DNA of 32,110 bases from Prevotella sp. GTDB taxonomy: Bacteria > Bacteroidota > Bacteroidia > Bacteroidales > Bacteroidaceae. Both the position numbers and the translations under genes were made by a program. Every line of letters begins with the position of its first letter. Within the stretch, counting starts at the first letter, position 1. Shown here in pieces: positions 1 through 6,620 of the stretch. The notes under the pieces are model-generated. The model was not told where the DNA came from and did no database searches. It worked only from the letters and a program-made list of their open reading frames with translations. The stretch spans positions 1 to 32,110 of the forward strand of contig JAFTGB010000051.1 of assembly GCA_017458125.1 (NCBI GenBank), given 5' to 3'.

Positions 1-1080
1 CAGCGAGTCCATGAACTTGACAGCCGTCTCGCGCGTACCCTTCAGACCGAAGGCGATGACACCACACGAACCGTTGGGCAGATACTTCTGTGCCAGCTCG
101 TGGCTCTCGTCGCCGGGCAGTCCGCTGTAGTGTACCCAGGCCACACGGTCGTTGGCCTGCAGGAATTCCGCCACGCGCTGCGCGTTCTCGCAGTGGCGCG
201 CCACACGCAGGTGCAGCGTCTCCAGCCCTAAGTTCAGCAGGAACGAGTTCTGCGGTGCCGGTATGGAACCTAAGTCGCGCATCAGCTGGGCCACCAGCTT
301 GGTGCAGTAGGCCATCTTGCCGAAGCGCTCGGTGTAGACGATGCCATGGTACGACTCGTCGGGAGTCGTCAACCCGGGGTACTTGGCATCCCACTGGAAG
401 TTGCCGCTATCCACGACGCAGCCGCCCACCTGCGTGGCATGACCGTCCATGTACTTCGTCGTGGAGTGCGTCACGATGTCGGCTCCCCACTCAAAGGGGC
501 GGCAGTTGATGGGTGTGGGGAACGTGTTGTCGACTATCAGGGGCACACCGTGACGGTGGGCGATGCGTGCGAACTTCTCGATGTCGAGCACTTTGCAGCC
601 CGGGTTCGAGATGGTCTCGCCGAACAGTGCCTTCGTGTTGGGACGGAAGGCAGCGTCTATCTCCTCCTCGGTAGCCTCCTGCGACACGAAGGTGCAGTCA
701 ATGCCTAACTTCTTCAGCGTCACCCCAAACAGGTTATACGTGCCGCCATATATCTCGTTCGACGTAATGAAGTGGTCGCCGGCCTCACAGATGTTGAAGA
801 TGGCATAGAAGTTGGCGGCCTGACCGCTGCTGGTCAGCACGGCACCCACGCCACCTTCCAGGGCAGCAATCTTCTGGGCCACGGCATCGTTGGTGGGGTT
901 CTGCAGACGAGTGTAGAAGTAGCCCTCCTTCTTCAGGTCGAAGAGGTCGGCCATCTCTTCCGTGTTGTCATACTTAAACGTGGTGCTCTGTATGATGGGG
1001 AGCACGCGGGGGTCGCCATTCTTTGGCTTCCATCCTGCCTGCACGCACAGCGTGGCAGGCTTCAGTTTCTTTTGACTCAT
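1..1080 (-). CDS. metY: O-acetylhomoserine sulfhydrylase (O-acetylhomoserine aminocarboxypropyltransferase), C-terminus cut by window edge
   Basis: PLP-dependent Cys/Met-metabolism enzyme of the cytoplasm that makes homocysteine from O-acetylhomoserine and sulfide. I translated the minus strand directly: the frame opens with ATG at 1080 and stays open for 360 codons to the window edge, so the last part (full family length about 420-430 residues) is missing. Visible family marks are the N-terminal QSTTFKY and YTRLQNPT (cofactor and subunit contacts), the VDNTF segment with the pyridine-binding Asp at residue 184, and STTKYMDGH with the PLP-binding Lys at residue 209. The GHATQVGG continuation and a long insertion before LGLETLHLR favour MetY over cystathionine gamma-synthase or lyase. 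It lies downstream of its own leader and promoter and is unrelated to the sugar locus. The family call is firm; the exact sulfur donor is inferred. Confidence 0.93.
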   Translation of the reverse strand, partial: MSQKKLKPATLCVQAGWKPKNGDPRVLPIIQSTTFKYDNTEEMADLFDLKKEGYFYTRLQNPTNDAVAQKIAALEGGVGAVLTSSGQAANFYAIFNICEAGDHFITSNEIYGGTYNLFGVTLKKLGIDCTFVSQEATEEEIDAAFRPNTKALFGETISNPGCKVLDIEKFARIAHRHGVPLIVDNTFPTPINCRPFEWGADIVTHSTTKYMDGHATQVGGCVVDSGNFQWDAKYPGLTTPDESYHGIVYTERFGKMAYCTKLVAQLMRDLGSIPAPQNSFLLNLGLETLHLRVARHCENAQRVAEFLQANDRVAWVHYSGLPGDESHELAQKYLPNGSCGVIAFGLKGTRETAVKFMDSL

Positions 1081-1119
1081 GTTCTTGTTTATTTTTTTAT
1101 TTTGGTTTTCGTTGACACT

Positions 1120-1222
1120 AAAAAACGATGCGGCCTTCCTCGCTTTTACAGCAAGGAAAGCCGTATATTCATACGCCCACGCGGGCAGTACTTAATTATC
1201 TCCTTCTTAGTCGCGACGTTCA
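1120..1222 (-). promoter_or_regulatory. structured 5' leader of metY with terminator-like hairpin (possible riboswitch or attenuator)
   Basis: Between the -7 box and the metY start lies an untranslated leader of about 140 nt. It holds a short GC-rich hairpin (1172-1190, GCCC/GGGC core extended by TAC/GTA). Further downstream is a 13-14 bp stem (arms 1132-1144 and 1150-1162, all paired with two G-T pairs, loop of 5). The second stem is followed on the minus strand by a short spacer and six T (1120-1125), which looks like an intrinsic terminator about 40 nt before the start codon. An 8-codon frame starting ATGAATATACGG ends just inside the stem. Methionine-gene leaders are often SAM-controlled, but I do not recognise the core of a known SAM riboswitch class here. 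Confidence 0.45.
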
Positions 1223-1227
1223 CGCCG

Positions 1228-1235
1228 CAAAGTTA
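1228..1235 (-). promoter_or_regulatory. -7 element of the metY promoter
   Basis: On the minus strand this reads TAACTTTG, matching the Bacteroidetes -7 consensus TAnnTTTG. No TTTG is found 19-21 nt upstream, so the -33 box is weak or absent. Transcription would begin near 1222 and give the structured leader. Confidence 0.55.
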
Positions 1236-1411
1236 CAATGTTTTTTTCAATTAACGATAAAATTTGTTGAGTTTAACGTGAATATGTAACCATTGGGGCA
1301 CATTTCCGACAATATGACGAAACGTCACCCGCAGGGGGAAAGCCACAGGCTAACCGGGGAGAACTGCCGCTCGGAAAGGGACTGGAAGCCGTTCCGACAA
1401 TCGCTTGCGTC

Positions 1412-1495
1412 TACGCAAACGATTGTGCGAGCCCGCGCAAACAGTCGTGCGCGCCTACGCAAACAGTCATACGCGCCTACGCAAAAACAAACGCC
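1412..1495. repeat. 22-bp tandem repeat, three copies plus a partial, in the 1236-1549 intergenic gap
   Basis: Units begin at 1412, 1434 and 1456, with a partial copy at 1478. All share the core CGCAAAC followed by GATTG or AGTC and a CGCGCC-like end. The first copy forms a near-perfect hairpin with the sequence just before it (ACAATCGCTTGCGT against ACGCAAACGATTGT, two-base loop). There are no unique spacers, so it is not CRISPR. The gap lies between the divergently placed leader of metY and the 3' end of the HU-like gene. I see no gene in it; the rest of 1236-1549 is unremarkable. Confidence 0.6.
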
Positions 1496-1549
1496 TTTTT
1501 TTATTTACGATACGGTAAGGGTGTAAGATGGGGCACGGTTTTCCCTGTT

Positions 1550-2173
1550 TTAAATCTCAGTATATATATCCTCCTTGCCGCGGCGCGTCTTCAGCAGCTT
1601 AGGCTTTTCGCCCTCCGTCCAGCGGTTCAGCTGCTTGCGAGCCGAGTACATGGTCAACCCCGAGCGGTGCGAGAAGATACCCACAGTGACGAAGCCGTGG
1701 AAACTTTCCAAGGTTTGCCGCAACACATTCTCCAGAAACTCCTGGTTAGCCAGCAGTTCCTGACTGTTGGGCTTGTCGACACGGCGGAAGCCTCTGTTCC
1801 ACTTGCGCATCTGGCGGTTCCACTGCTGCCCCGGGTTATAGTCTACATTGTCCAACCGCACATGCTTCGCCTCCACGGCGTCAGGGTCAGTGAACACGCC
1901 GTCCAACGCCAACCGCGCCACAAAGGAGCCTATGGGTGTCTCCACACGGTACCCCTCAGCCAAGAAGTAGCCCATAGCCTCCAAGAAGGCATGGAAGGCC
2001 CGCTCCAGTTCAAACTGGCGCAACCCGTAGTGCTCGGCACAATAGGCATCCAACTGCGCAAACGTTATTTTCCTGCCGCTGGCCGGCCGTGCATACACAA
2101 TATTGCGCCCGTCACGTCCTTTGGCCGGCGTAGGGTGCACCTCAAACAGCATTCCGTCTTTCTTTCTTGGCAT
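1550..2173 (-). CDS. HU/IHF-like domain DNA-binding protein (Bacteroidetes type), 207 aa
   Basis: Predicted cytoplasmic DNA-binding protein of a Bacteroidetes family with an N-terminal HU-like fold. Residues about 35-90 (ITFAQLDAYCAEHYGL through TPIGSFVARL) look like the helical arm and first strands of an HU/IHF domain: a helix-rich start followed by the 'G-x-F' strand typical of the family. Residues about 140-205 are basic, contain SGLTMYSARKQLNRW and a Lys/Arg-rich end, and could be a second DNA-contacting module. There is no signal peptide. It starts 22 bp after the stop of the four-helix-bundle gene, so the two are probably co-transcribed. It is much longer than the 90-residue housekeeping HU. 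The role is not known to me; family assignment is by pattern only. Confidence 0.55.
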   Translation of the reverse strand: MPRKKDGMLFEVHPTPAKGRDGRNIVYARPASGRKITFAQLDAYCAEHYGLRQFELERAFHAFLEAMGYFLAEGYRVETPIGSFVARLALDGVFTDPDAVEAKHVRLDNVDYNPGQQWNRQMRKWNRGFRRVDKPNSQELLANQEFLENVLRQTLESFHGFVTVGIFSHRSGLTMYSARKQLNRWTEGEKPKLLKTRRGKEDIYTEI

Positions 2174-2195
2174 AGTCGTCGTTGTCTTTTGATGC

Positions 2196-2594
2196 TTAAA
2201 AACCGCGTTGATTTTTTCTCATTCGCATCATTCGCTCAGAGAAGCCTCCCTGAGTGATGAAGTCATGCTCCAAGCGTTTGAGCTGTCTGAAGAGCAGATA
2301 ATCGGTCTGGTGTATCAGGATGATGGCCATGTTAGCTATAGTCTCTGACAGACTGGCTTTAGCTACATTTATCAGTTTGATTTCTGTTTTTGCAGAAGTG
2401 TTTGATGCCGCACAACCCTCAATGATGTTCTGCTTACCGGAACGGGCGGCCTGCACCATCTGGTCGATGGTGCGGTCGCCCTTTTGCAGAAAATGCTGAC
2501 AGAAGAAGAACGTCATCTCGTAAATGACCTCAGCTTTCTGATAGGAGAGTAGTTTCCTGTAGTTGCCGGGGTGGCGGATGAGTTGTTCGGGCAT
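2196..2594 (-). CDS. four helix bundle protein (23S rRNA intervening-sequence protein-like, 'suffix domain' type), 132 aa
   Basis: Small all-helical cytoplasmic protein. The line QKAEVIYEMTFFFCQHFL, then DRTIDQMVQAARSGKQNIIEGC and the Glu/Lys helix KTEIKLINVAKASLSET, match the four-helix-bundle family first noted in proteins encoded in 23S rRNA intervening sequences. Bacteroidetes carry a variant annotated with a 'suffix' domain. Hydrophobic heptads are clear and there is no signal peptide. At 132 residues it is shorter than the suffix-bearing members I recall, so the C-terminus may be trimmed, although it has a clean basic end and stop. Biochemical function is unknown. It precedes the HU-like gene by 22 bp in a likely two-gene operon and lies downstream of a hairpin that separates it from the GH31 gene. 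Confidence 0.65.
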   Translation of the reverse strand: MPEQLIRHPGNYRKLLSYQKAEVIYEMTFFFCQHFLQKGDRTIDQMVQAARSGKQNIIEGCAASNTSAKTEIKLINVAKASLSETIANMAIILIHQTDYLLFRQLKRLEHDFITQGGFSERMMRMRKNQRGF

Positions 2595-2627
2595 GGTGAT
2601 GGTTTTTTGAGGTTTGACTTTTTTTGA

Positions 2628-2681
2628 AAGGACTTTAAGGTCGTTAAGGTCTTTAAGGACTTTAACGACCTTAAAGTCCTT
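2628..2681. repeat. perfect 20-bp inverted repeat (hairpin) after the GH31 stop
   Basis: Arms 2628-2647 and 2662-2681 are exact reverse complements around a 14-nt loop. Both arms and loop are built from CTTTAAGG-like units. It starts 3 nt after the GH31 stop codon. The minus strand after it has an A-run rather than a T-run, so it is not a classical intrinsic terminator. It more likely stabilises the 3' end of the glycosidase mRNA or separates the sugar locus from the next genes. Confidence 0.75.
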
Positions 2682-2684
2682 ATT

Positions 2685-5000
2685 TCACTGTTCTATCACT
2701 TGCAGGTGCTTGTCGCCGGGCTTGAAGAGGAGGCCGGTGCAGCGGGTGGCGGCGGCTTTGTAGGCTTTCAGCTCTAACTGGTCCCAACGGATTTGGTCGG
2801 TACGCTGAGCCAAGGGGGCATGGGGGATGAGAGAGCCGTCGCGCACGAGGATGACGGCGGGGATGGGGCCGGCTTCGATGTGCTGCCAACCGCCGTCGTA
2901 GACCTGGCCGGTCTGGTAGTCAATCCATTTGCCACGGGGCAGGTAGACGTCGCGGCCGGTGCCGGACTCCATGAGAGGAGCTACCAGCATCTGCGCGCCA
3001 AACATGTATTCGTCTTCCACCAGCCAGGCACCCTTGTCTTCAGGGAACTCGACGAGCAGGGCACGCACCATGGGCAGGCCACGCTCCGTGCAGTCCTTGG
3101 CTTGAGCGTAGACGTATGGCATGAGGCGGTACTTCATCTCAGCGCACTGGCGGAAGACCTGGGTGAACGACTCGCTGATGAGCCACGGCTCGGTGGGCGG
3201 TGCACCGTGGGCACGGGTGTGACTGCTGAGGAAGCCGAAGGGCAGCCAACGGCGGTAGATATCCTCGGGCGAGGCGGTGACGAAGCCGCCCATGTCGTGG
3301 CTCCAGAACGAGAAGCCGCTAAGACCGAACGACAGGCCGCCGCGCAGGTCGCCTAACAGTCCGATGTTGGTGGTGGCAGCGTCGCCGCCCCAGTGCAGGG
3401 CGTAGCGCTGTGAACCGGCCCATGCGGAGCGTGCCCAGATGATGCCCTCGCCGGGATACTGCTGTTCGACGGCTTCCCACAGGGCTTTGTTGTAACGCAG
3501 CGGGTAGAGGTTGTGCTCATAGAGTCCGCCGCGCCCGTTGTGGTAGAAGCCATTATAGGGTGCTGCCTCGCCGAAGTCGCACTTGATGGTGGAGACACCT
3601 TGGCGCAGCAAGCCTAAGATTTTCTGCTGGTACCACGCGACGGTCTCCGGATTGGTAAAGTCGAGCACGGCATCTTCGTAAGGCATGGAGCCGTCGGCAT
3701 TGCGCACATGCAGGTTACGGCTGACCAGCTCGTGGAAGAAGCGGTTCTTGGGTGTGAAGTATGGCAACTGCCAGAGACAGGTGTGGAAACCGTCTTTCTG
3801 GAGTTGCTTGAGCATGCCCACGGGATCTGGGAAGCGGTCGCGTGCAAACTGGTAGTCGCACTGCCAGTCGACACCGAACCAGCCCGTGTCGAAGTGGATG
3901 ACGTCGGACGGTATCTTGTGTTTACGCAGCTGGCGCGCGATGTTGAGGCCTTCGTCCTGCGAGAAGTAGGTGATGCGGCTCATCCACGTGCCAAACGACC
4001 ACAGGGGCAGCATGGGGGAGCGGCCAGTGATGGCGGTGTACTCGTAGAGGATATCCTTGGGTGAGCCGAAGAAGACGAAGAGGTCGAGCTGCTCGTCAGC
4101 CATGAACAGGCGGTCGGCACCGATGTAGGAGGCTCCGAAGTCGCAGGTGACGGGTGCCGAGGTGTGCATGAAGATGCCGTAGCCCCGGTTGGAGAAGAAG
4201 AAAGGCACGGGCTTGTACTGGCCGTCGGTCTCAGGTCCCTGGGGGTCGGTAACACTCAGCTGTACCTTCTGCCCCACCTTATTTAAAGAGGTGAACGACT
4301 CGCCACAGCCGTAGATACGTTCGCCGGGAGCCAGCGTGAAGACGGGGTTGACGGCCCGCGAGTTGTCAGCACCGCGCTTGATGAACGAGAAAGGCAGCAG
4401 CTTGACCTGCGAGGAGTCGTTGTCGATGATGTGGCGCGTCTGCGTCAGCACACGGCCGTCCTTATCCTTGAGCACTAAGCGGAAGGGGAAGCGCTGCAGC
4501 TCTAACTGTCCGTAGTCGGTGCGGTATGTGACGCGCTTACCGTCACTCGCAGCCCGCCACGCCTGTCCCTGCGGCACGGGGCCGCAGAGCATGGGGCTGT
4601 CACCGTCCTTGCGCGGTGCGGCAATGGGTGAGGTGAGCATGCGGATGCGCACGCAGCGGGGACTGACGAAGTCGACCTTCAGTTGCAGGTTGGGGTCGTT
4701 GTCGTAGGCAGCGTCGGGGAAGTCGAGCATCTGCATGCGCACAGGCCAGTAGCCGTTGAGGTTGAAAGCCTGACGCGGCGACAGCCGGTAGCGTTTCCAG
4801 TTGACCATGCCCTCGCCCTTCGTCACGTCGAAGGCAGCCAGCGAGTCGGCCAGAAAGTAGGTGTTACTCAGGTCGGAGAAGTCGGCCGACATGTCTTTAG
4901 GCATGCACTGCAGGTACTGTATGCCTGCATTGGTCTGCAACTGTGCTGACGCAGAGAGTGCGAAACAGCCCAGTGCTATGGTGGTTATCAGTTTTTTCAT
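2685..5000 (-). CDS. GH31 alpha-xylosidase, YicI-like, 771 aa, exported
   Basis: Glycoside hydrolase family 31, retaining mechanism, predicted to release alpha-1,6-linked xylose from the non-reducing end of xyloglucan oligosaccharides. It starts with a type I signal peptide (MKKLITTIALGCFALSASAQ), so it should act in the periplasm. Order: N-terminal beta-sandwich (about 25-315), (beta/alpha)8 barrel (about 325-640), and C-terminal beta domains. The nucleophile is Asp475 in IKCDFGEAAP and the acid/base is Asp540 in HWGGDAATT. Length and the KxDFGE and WGGD contexts resemble E. coli YicI (772 aa) rather than the other GH31 of this window, so the two enzymes are from different subgroups. It follows the TPR kinase-like gene by 6 bp and must share its promoter. 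An alpha-glucosidase specificity cannot be excluded from sequence. Confidence 0.88.
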   Translation of the reverse strand: MKKLITTIALGCFALSASAQLQTNAGIQYLQCMPKDMSADFSDLSNTYFLADSLAAFDVTKGEGMVNWKRYRLSPRQAFNLNGYWPVRMQMLDFPDAAYDNDPNLQLKVDFVSPRCVRIRMLTSPIAAPRKDGDSPMLCGPVPQGQAWRAASDGKRVTYRTDYGQLELQRFPFRLVLKDKDGRVLTQTRHIIDNDSSQVKLLPFSFIKRGADNSRAVNPVFTLAPGERIYGCGESFTSLNKVGQKVQLSVTDPQGPETDGQYKPVPFFFSNRGYGIFMHTSAPVTCDFGASYIGADRLFMADEQLDLFVFFGSPKDILYEYTAITGRSPMLPLWSFGTWMSRITYFSQDEGLNIARQLRKHKIPSDVIHFDTGWFGVDWQCDYQFARDRFPDPVGMLKQLQKDGFHTCLWQLPYFTPKNRFFHELVSRNLHVRNADGSMPYEDAVLDFTNPETVAWYQQKILGLLRQGVSTIKCDFGEAAPYNGFYHNGRGGLYEHNLYPLRYNKALWEAVEQQYPGEGIIWARSAWAGSQRYALHWGGDAATTNIGLLGDLRGGLSFGLSGFSFWSHDMGGFVTASPEDIYRRWLPFGFLSSHTRAHGAPPTEPWLISESFTQVFRQCAEMKYRLMPYVYAQAKDCTERGLPMVRALLVEFPEDKGAWLVEDEYMFGAQMLVAPLMESGTGRDVYLPRGKWIDYQTGQVYDGGWQHIEAGPIPAVILVRDGSLIPHAPLAQRTDQIRWDQLELKAYKAAATRCTGLLFKPGDKHLQVIEQ

Positions 5001-5006
5001 CTCTCT

Positions 5007-6515
5007 CTAAGCATGCAGTTCCAGTACGAAGCGGGTGCCACGGGTGAAAGCAGGGTCGACGGTGAGGTCGCCATTCATGTTTATCGCCATCTGTTTGCAG
5101 ATGGGCAGTCCCAAGCCGTCGCCCTCAGTGAGGTCGCGCACCTTGAGGAAGGGTTTGAAGATGTCGTCGCGCTCTTCCTCGGCAATACCTGCGCCGGTGT
5201 CGGACACTAAGAACTGGTGGGTATGGGCACCGCGCTTCTTGAACTCAAGGGTGATGCTGCCGCCTTCCGGTGTGTACTCGGCGGCGTTGCTCAACAGGTG
5301 CAGCAGGATGTGCGACACATAGTCCTTATTGATGCGGGCACTCATTCTGGGAGCCTTGACCGACAGGTTGACGCCGCTCTTCACCTTGCCGCGGATCTGG
5401 TCCATCAGCCCCTCGCAGAACTCAGTGACCTGAGTGTCTTCCATCTCTACGTCCTCGCCTGCCGAGCACTCCAACTTGGAGAGCGTCTCTATGTGGTCCG
5501 AGAAAGTCTGCAAAGCCTTGACCTCGGGTACCTTGCTATCGAGTTTCTTCAAGGTAGGCCTGAGCTGTGCCGAGATGTTGCTGATGAACTTAGCCTTCAG
5601 GGCATTGTTCTCGTTGACCTGGTTGATGGTGTTCTTCTGCTTGCGCGTCAGCACGATGAAGCGCAGCAGGATGATGGCACCCACCACAAGGGCGGCAGCA
5701 AGGGCTGCAGCCAGAACGGCCAGACCAATGATGACGGCATAGCGCGTGGTCAGCGAACTGTCCTGGTCGCTGATGGTAGCTTCGTTGTCGGCTATCTGCT
5801 TCTTCAGTGCGCCTATCTCGTCGGCAGCCTTCAGCGCATTCACCGAGTCCTTCCATGCCATGTAGCTCTTGTACGACTCAGCCACCAGGCTGGCACTGTT
5901 GCTACGCCGGCCGTTGGCTATCAGCGTCTGGTAGACCTCGTCCACCTTGTCATACTCTTTCGTAGCCGTCAGCTTGTCCGCCATCTCCTTGAAGGTGGCG
6001 TTGCCCTTGGCCGTCTGTCCCGTAGTGTAGAGATAGAGCGTGCGGTTGTAGAGCAGGTCGTTCTTGATGTCTTCATCCGGCGATATGGCGGCATAGTTGG
6101 CCATGGCACTGAGCTGGTCCATAGCGCTGACCGGTTTGTGCAGCTTCATATACATCTGGAAGCGCTCCTTGGTGGTCAGGTAGTGCAGTGTGGCCTTGGC
6201 GCTACCGGCGGCACCCTTCTGCGCCTCGATGTTCTGGTCGACACGGCGCAGCAGGTCGAAGGCTTCCTTATACAGGTTCTCCCTGTAGTAGAGTGCCGTG
6301 GCGCGTGCCGCACTCTCCACGCCCTGCCGCATCTGCCCCTTGTTGACGTAGTCCTCGTAGGCCCGGATGAAGAGGAAGCGTGCACTGGTTGAGTTACCGT
6401 TCTTGAGTTCTGTCTCTGCCTTCTGCTGCATCTCGCTCTTCTTTGCCTCCTGACCGAAGGTCACGATGCTGCCGAGGAGCAAGGCAGCCAATAAGATTAA
6501 TCCTTTTTTCTTCAT
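5007..6515 (-). CDS. TPR-containing membrane sensor with HATPase domain but no phospho-acceptor His, 502 aa
   Basis: Inner-membrane protein resembling a sensor kinase. I chose the ATG at 6515 (MKKKGLILLAALLLGS, a signal peptide) over the in-frame ATG at 6584, because the longer start would run over the promoter. Residues about 25-230 are helical TPR-like repeats in the periplasm, followed by a short coiled coil, a membrane helix (about 260-286) and a cytoplasmic part. The H-box region reads FISNISAQLRPTL: the usual His is Ala (residue 316). The HATPase domain is intact, with an N-box Asn near 410, DTGAGI (439-444), FKPF, and GDGLGL (465-470). There is no receiver or DNA-binding domain. It is the first gene of a unit with the YicI-type GH31. 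It may sense envelope state without phosphotransfer, or act on another kinase. Confidence 0.75.
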   Translation of the reverse strand: MKKKGLILLAALLLGSIVTFGQEAKKSEMQQKAETELKNGNSTSARFLFIRAYEDYVNKGQMRQGVESAARATALYYRENLYKEAFDLLRRVDQNIEAQKGAAGSAKATLHYLTTKERFQMYMKLHKPVSAMDQLSAMANYAAISPDEDIKNDLLYNRTLYLYTTGQTAKGNATFKEMADKLTATKEYDKVDEVYQTLIANGRRSNSASLVAESYKSYMAWKDSVNALKAADEIGALKKQIADNEATISDQDSSLTTRYAVIIGLAVLAAALAAALVVGAIILLRFIVLTRKQKNTINQVNENNALKAKFISNISAQLRPTLKKLDSKVPEVKALQTFSDHIETLSKLECSAGEDVEMEDTQVTEFCEGLMDQIRGKVKSGVNLSVKAPRMSARINKDYVSHILLHLLSNAAEYTPEGGSITLEFKKRGAHTHQFLVSDTGAGIAEEERDDIFKPFLKVRDLTEGDGLGLPICKQMAINMNGDLTVDPAFTRGTRFVLELHA

Positions 6516-6549
6516 AGGTTTATTCTGTGTGTGATTTCGTTTTGTGATG

Positions 6550-6581
6550 CAAAAGTAAACATTTCTTTGCTTCTTTCCAAA
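6550..6581 (-). promoter_or_regulatory. full -33/-7 promoter for the TPR sensor - GH31 unit
   Basis: On the minus strand: TTTG (6578-6581), exactly 20 nt, then TACTTTTG (6550-6557), a perfect Bacteroidetes promoter about 35 nt before the start at 6515. Two AAACATTT copies on the plus strand (6557-6564 and 6579-6586) are 22 bp apart and overlap both promoter boxes. Confidence 0.8.
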
Positions 6582-6620
6582 CATTTTGGCAGGTTTTATA
6601 GACTAAAAACAGACCGTAAA

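Noticed and set aside
1120-1163. Classical SAM-I riboswitch before metY
   Set aside because: The conserved SAM-I core and its multi-helix junction are not visible; only hairpins and a T-run can be supported.
90-1254. Plus-strand open frames opposite metY
   Set aside because: The minus strand carries a full MetY sequence with PLP motifs; the plus-strand frames are compositional shadows.
1412-1495. Short CRISPR array
   Set aside because: The 22-bp units are directly adjacent with no unique spacers, and no cas genes are present.
6516-6584. Longer start (ATG at 6584) for the TPR sensor
   Set aside because: It would place the start upstream of a perfect -33/-7 promoter and hide the signal peptide that begins at 6515.
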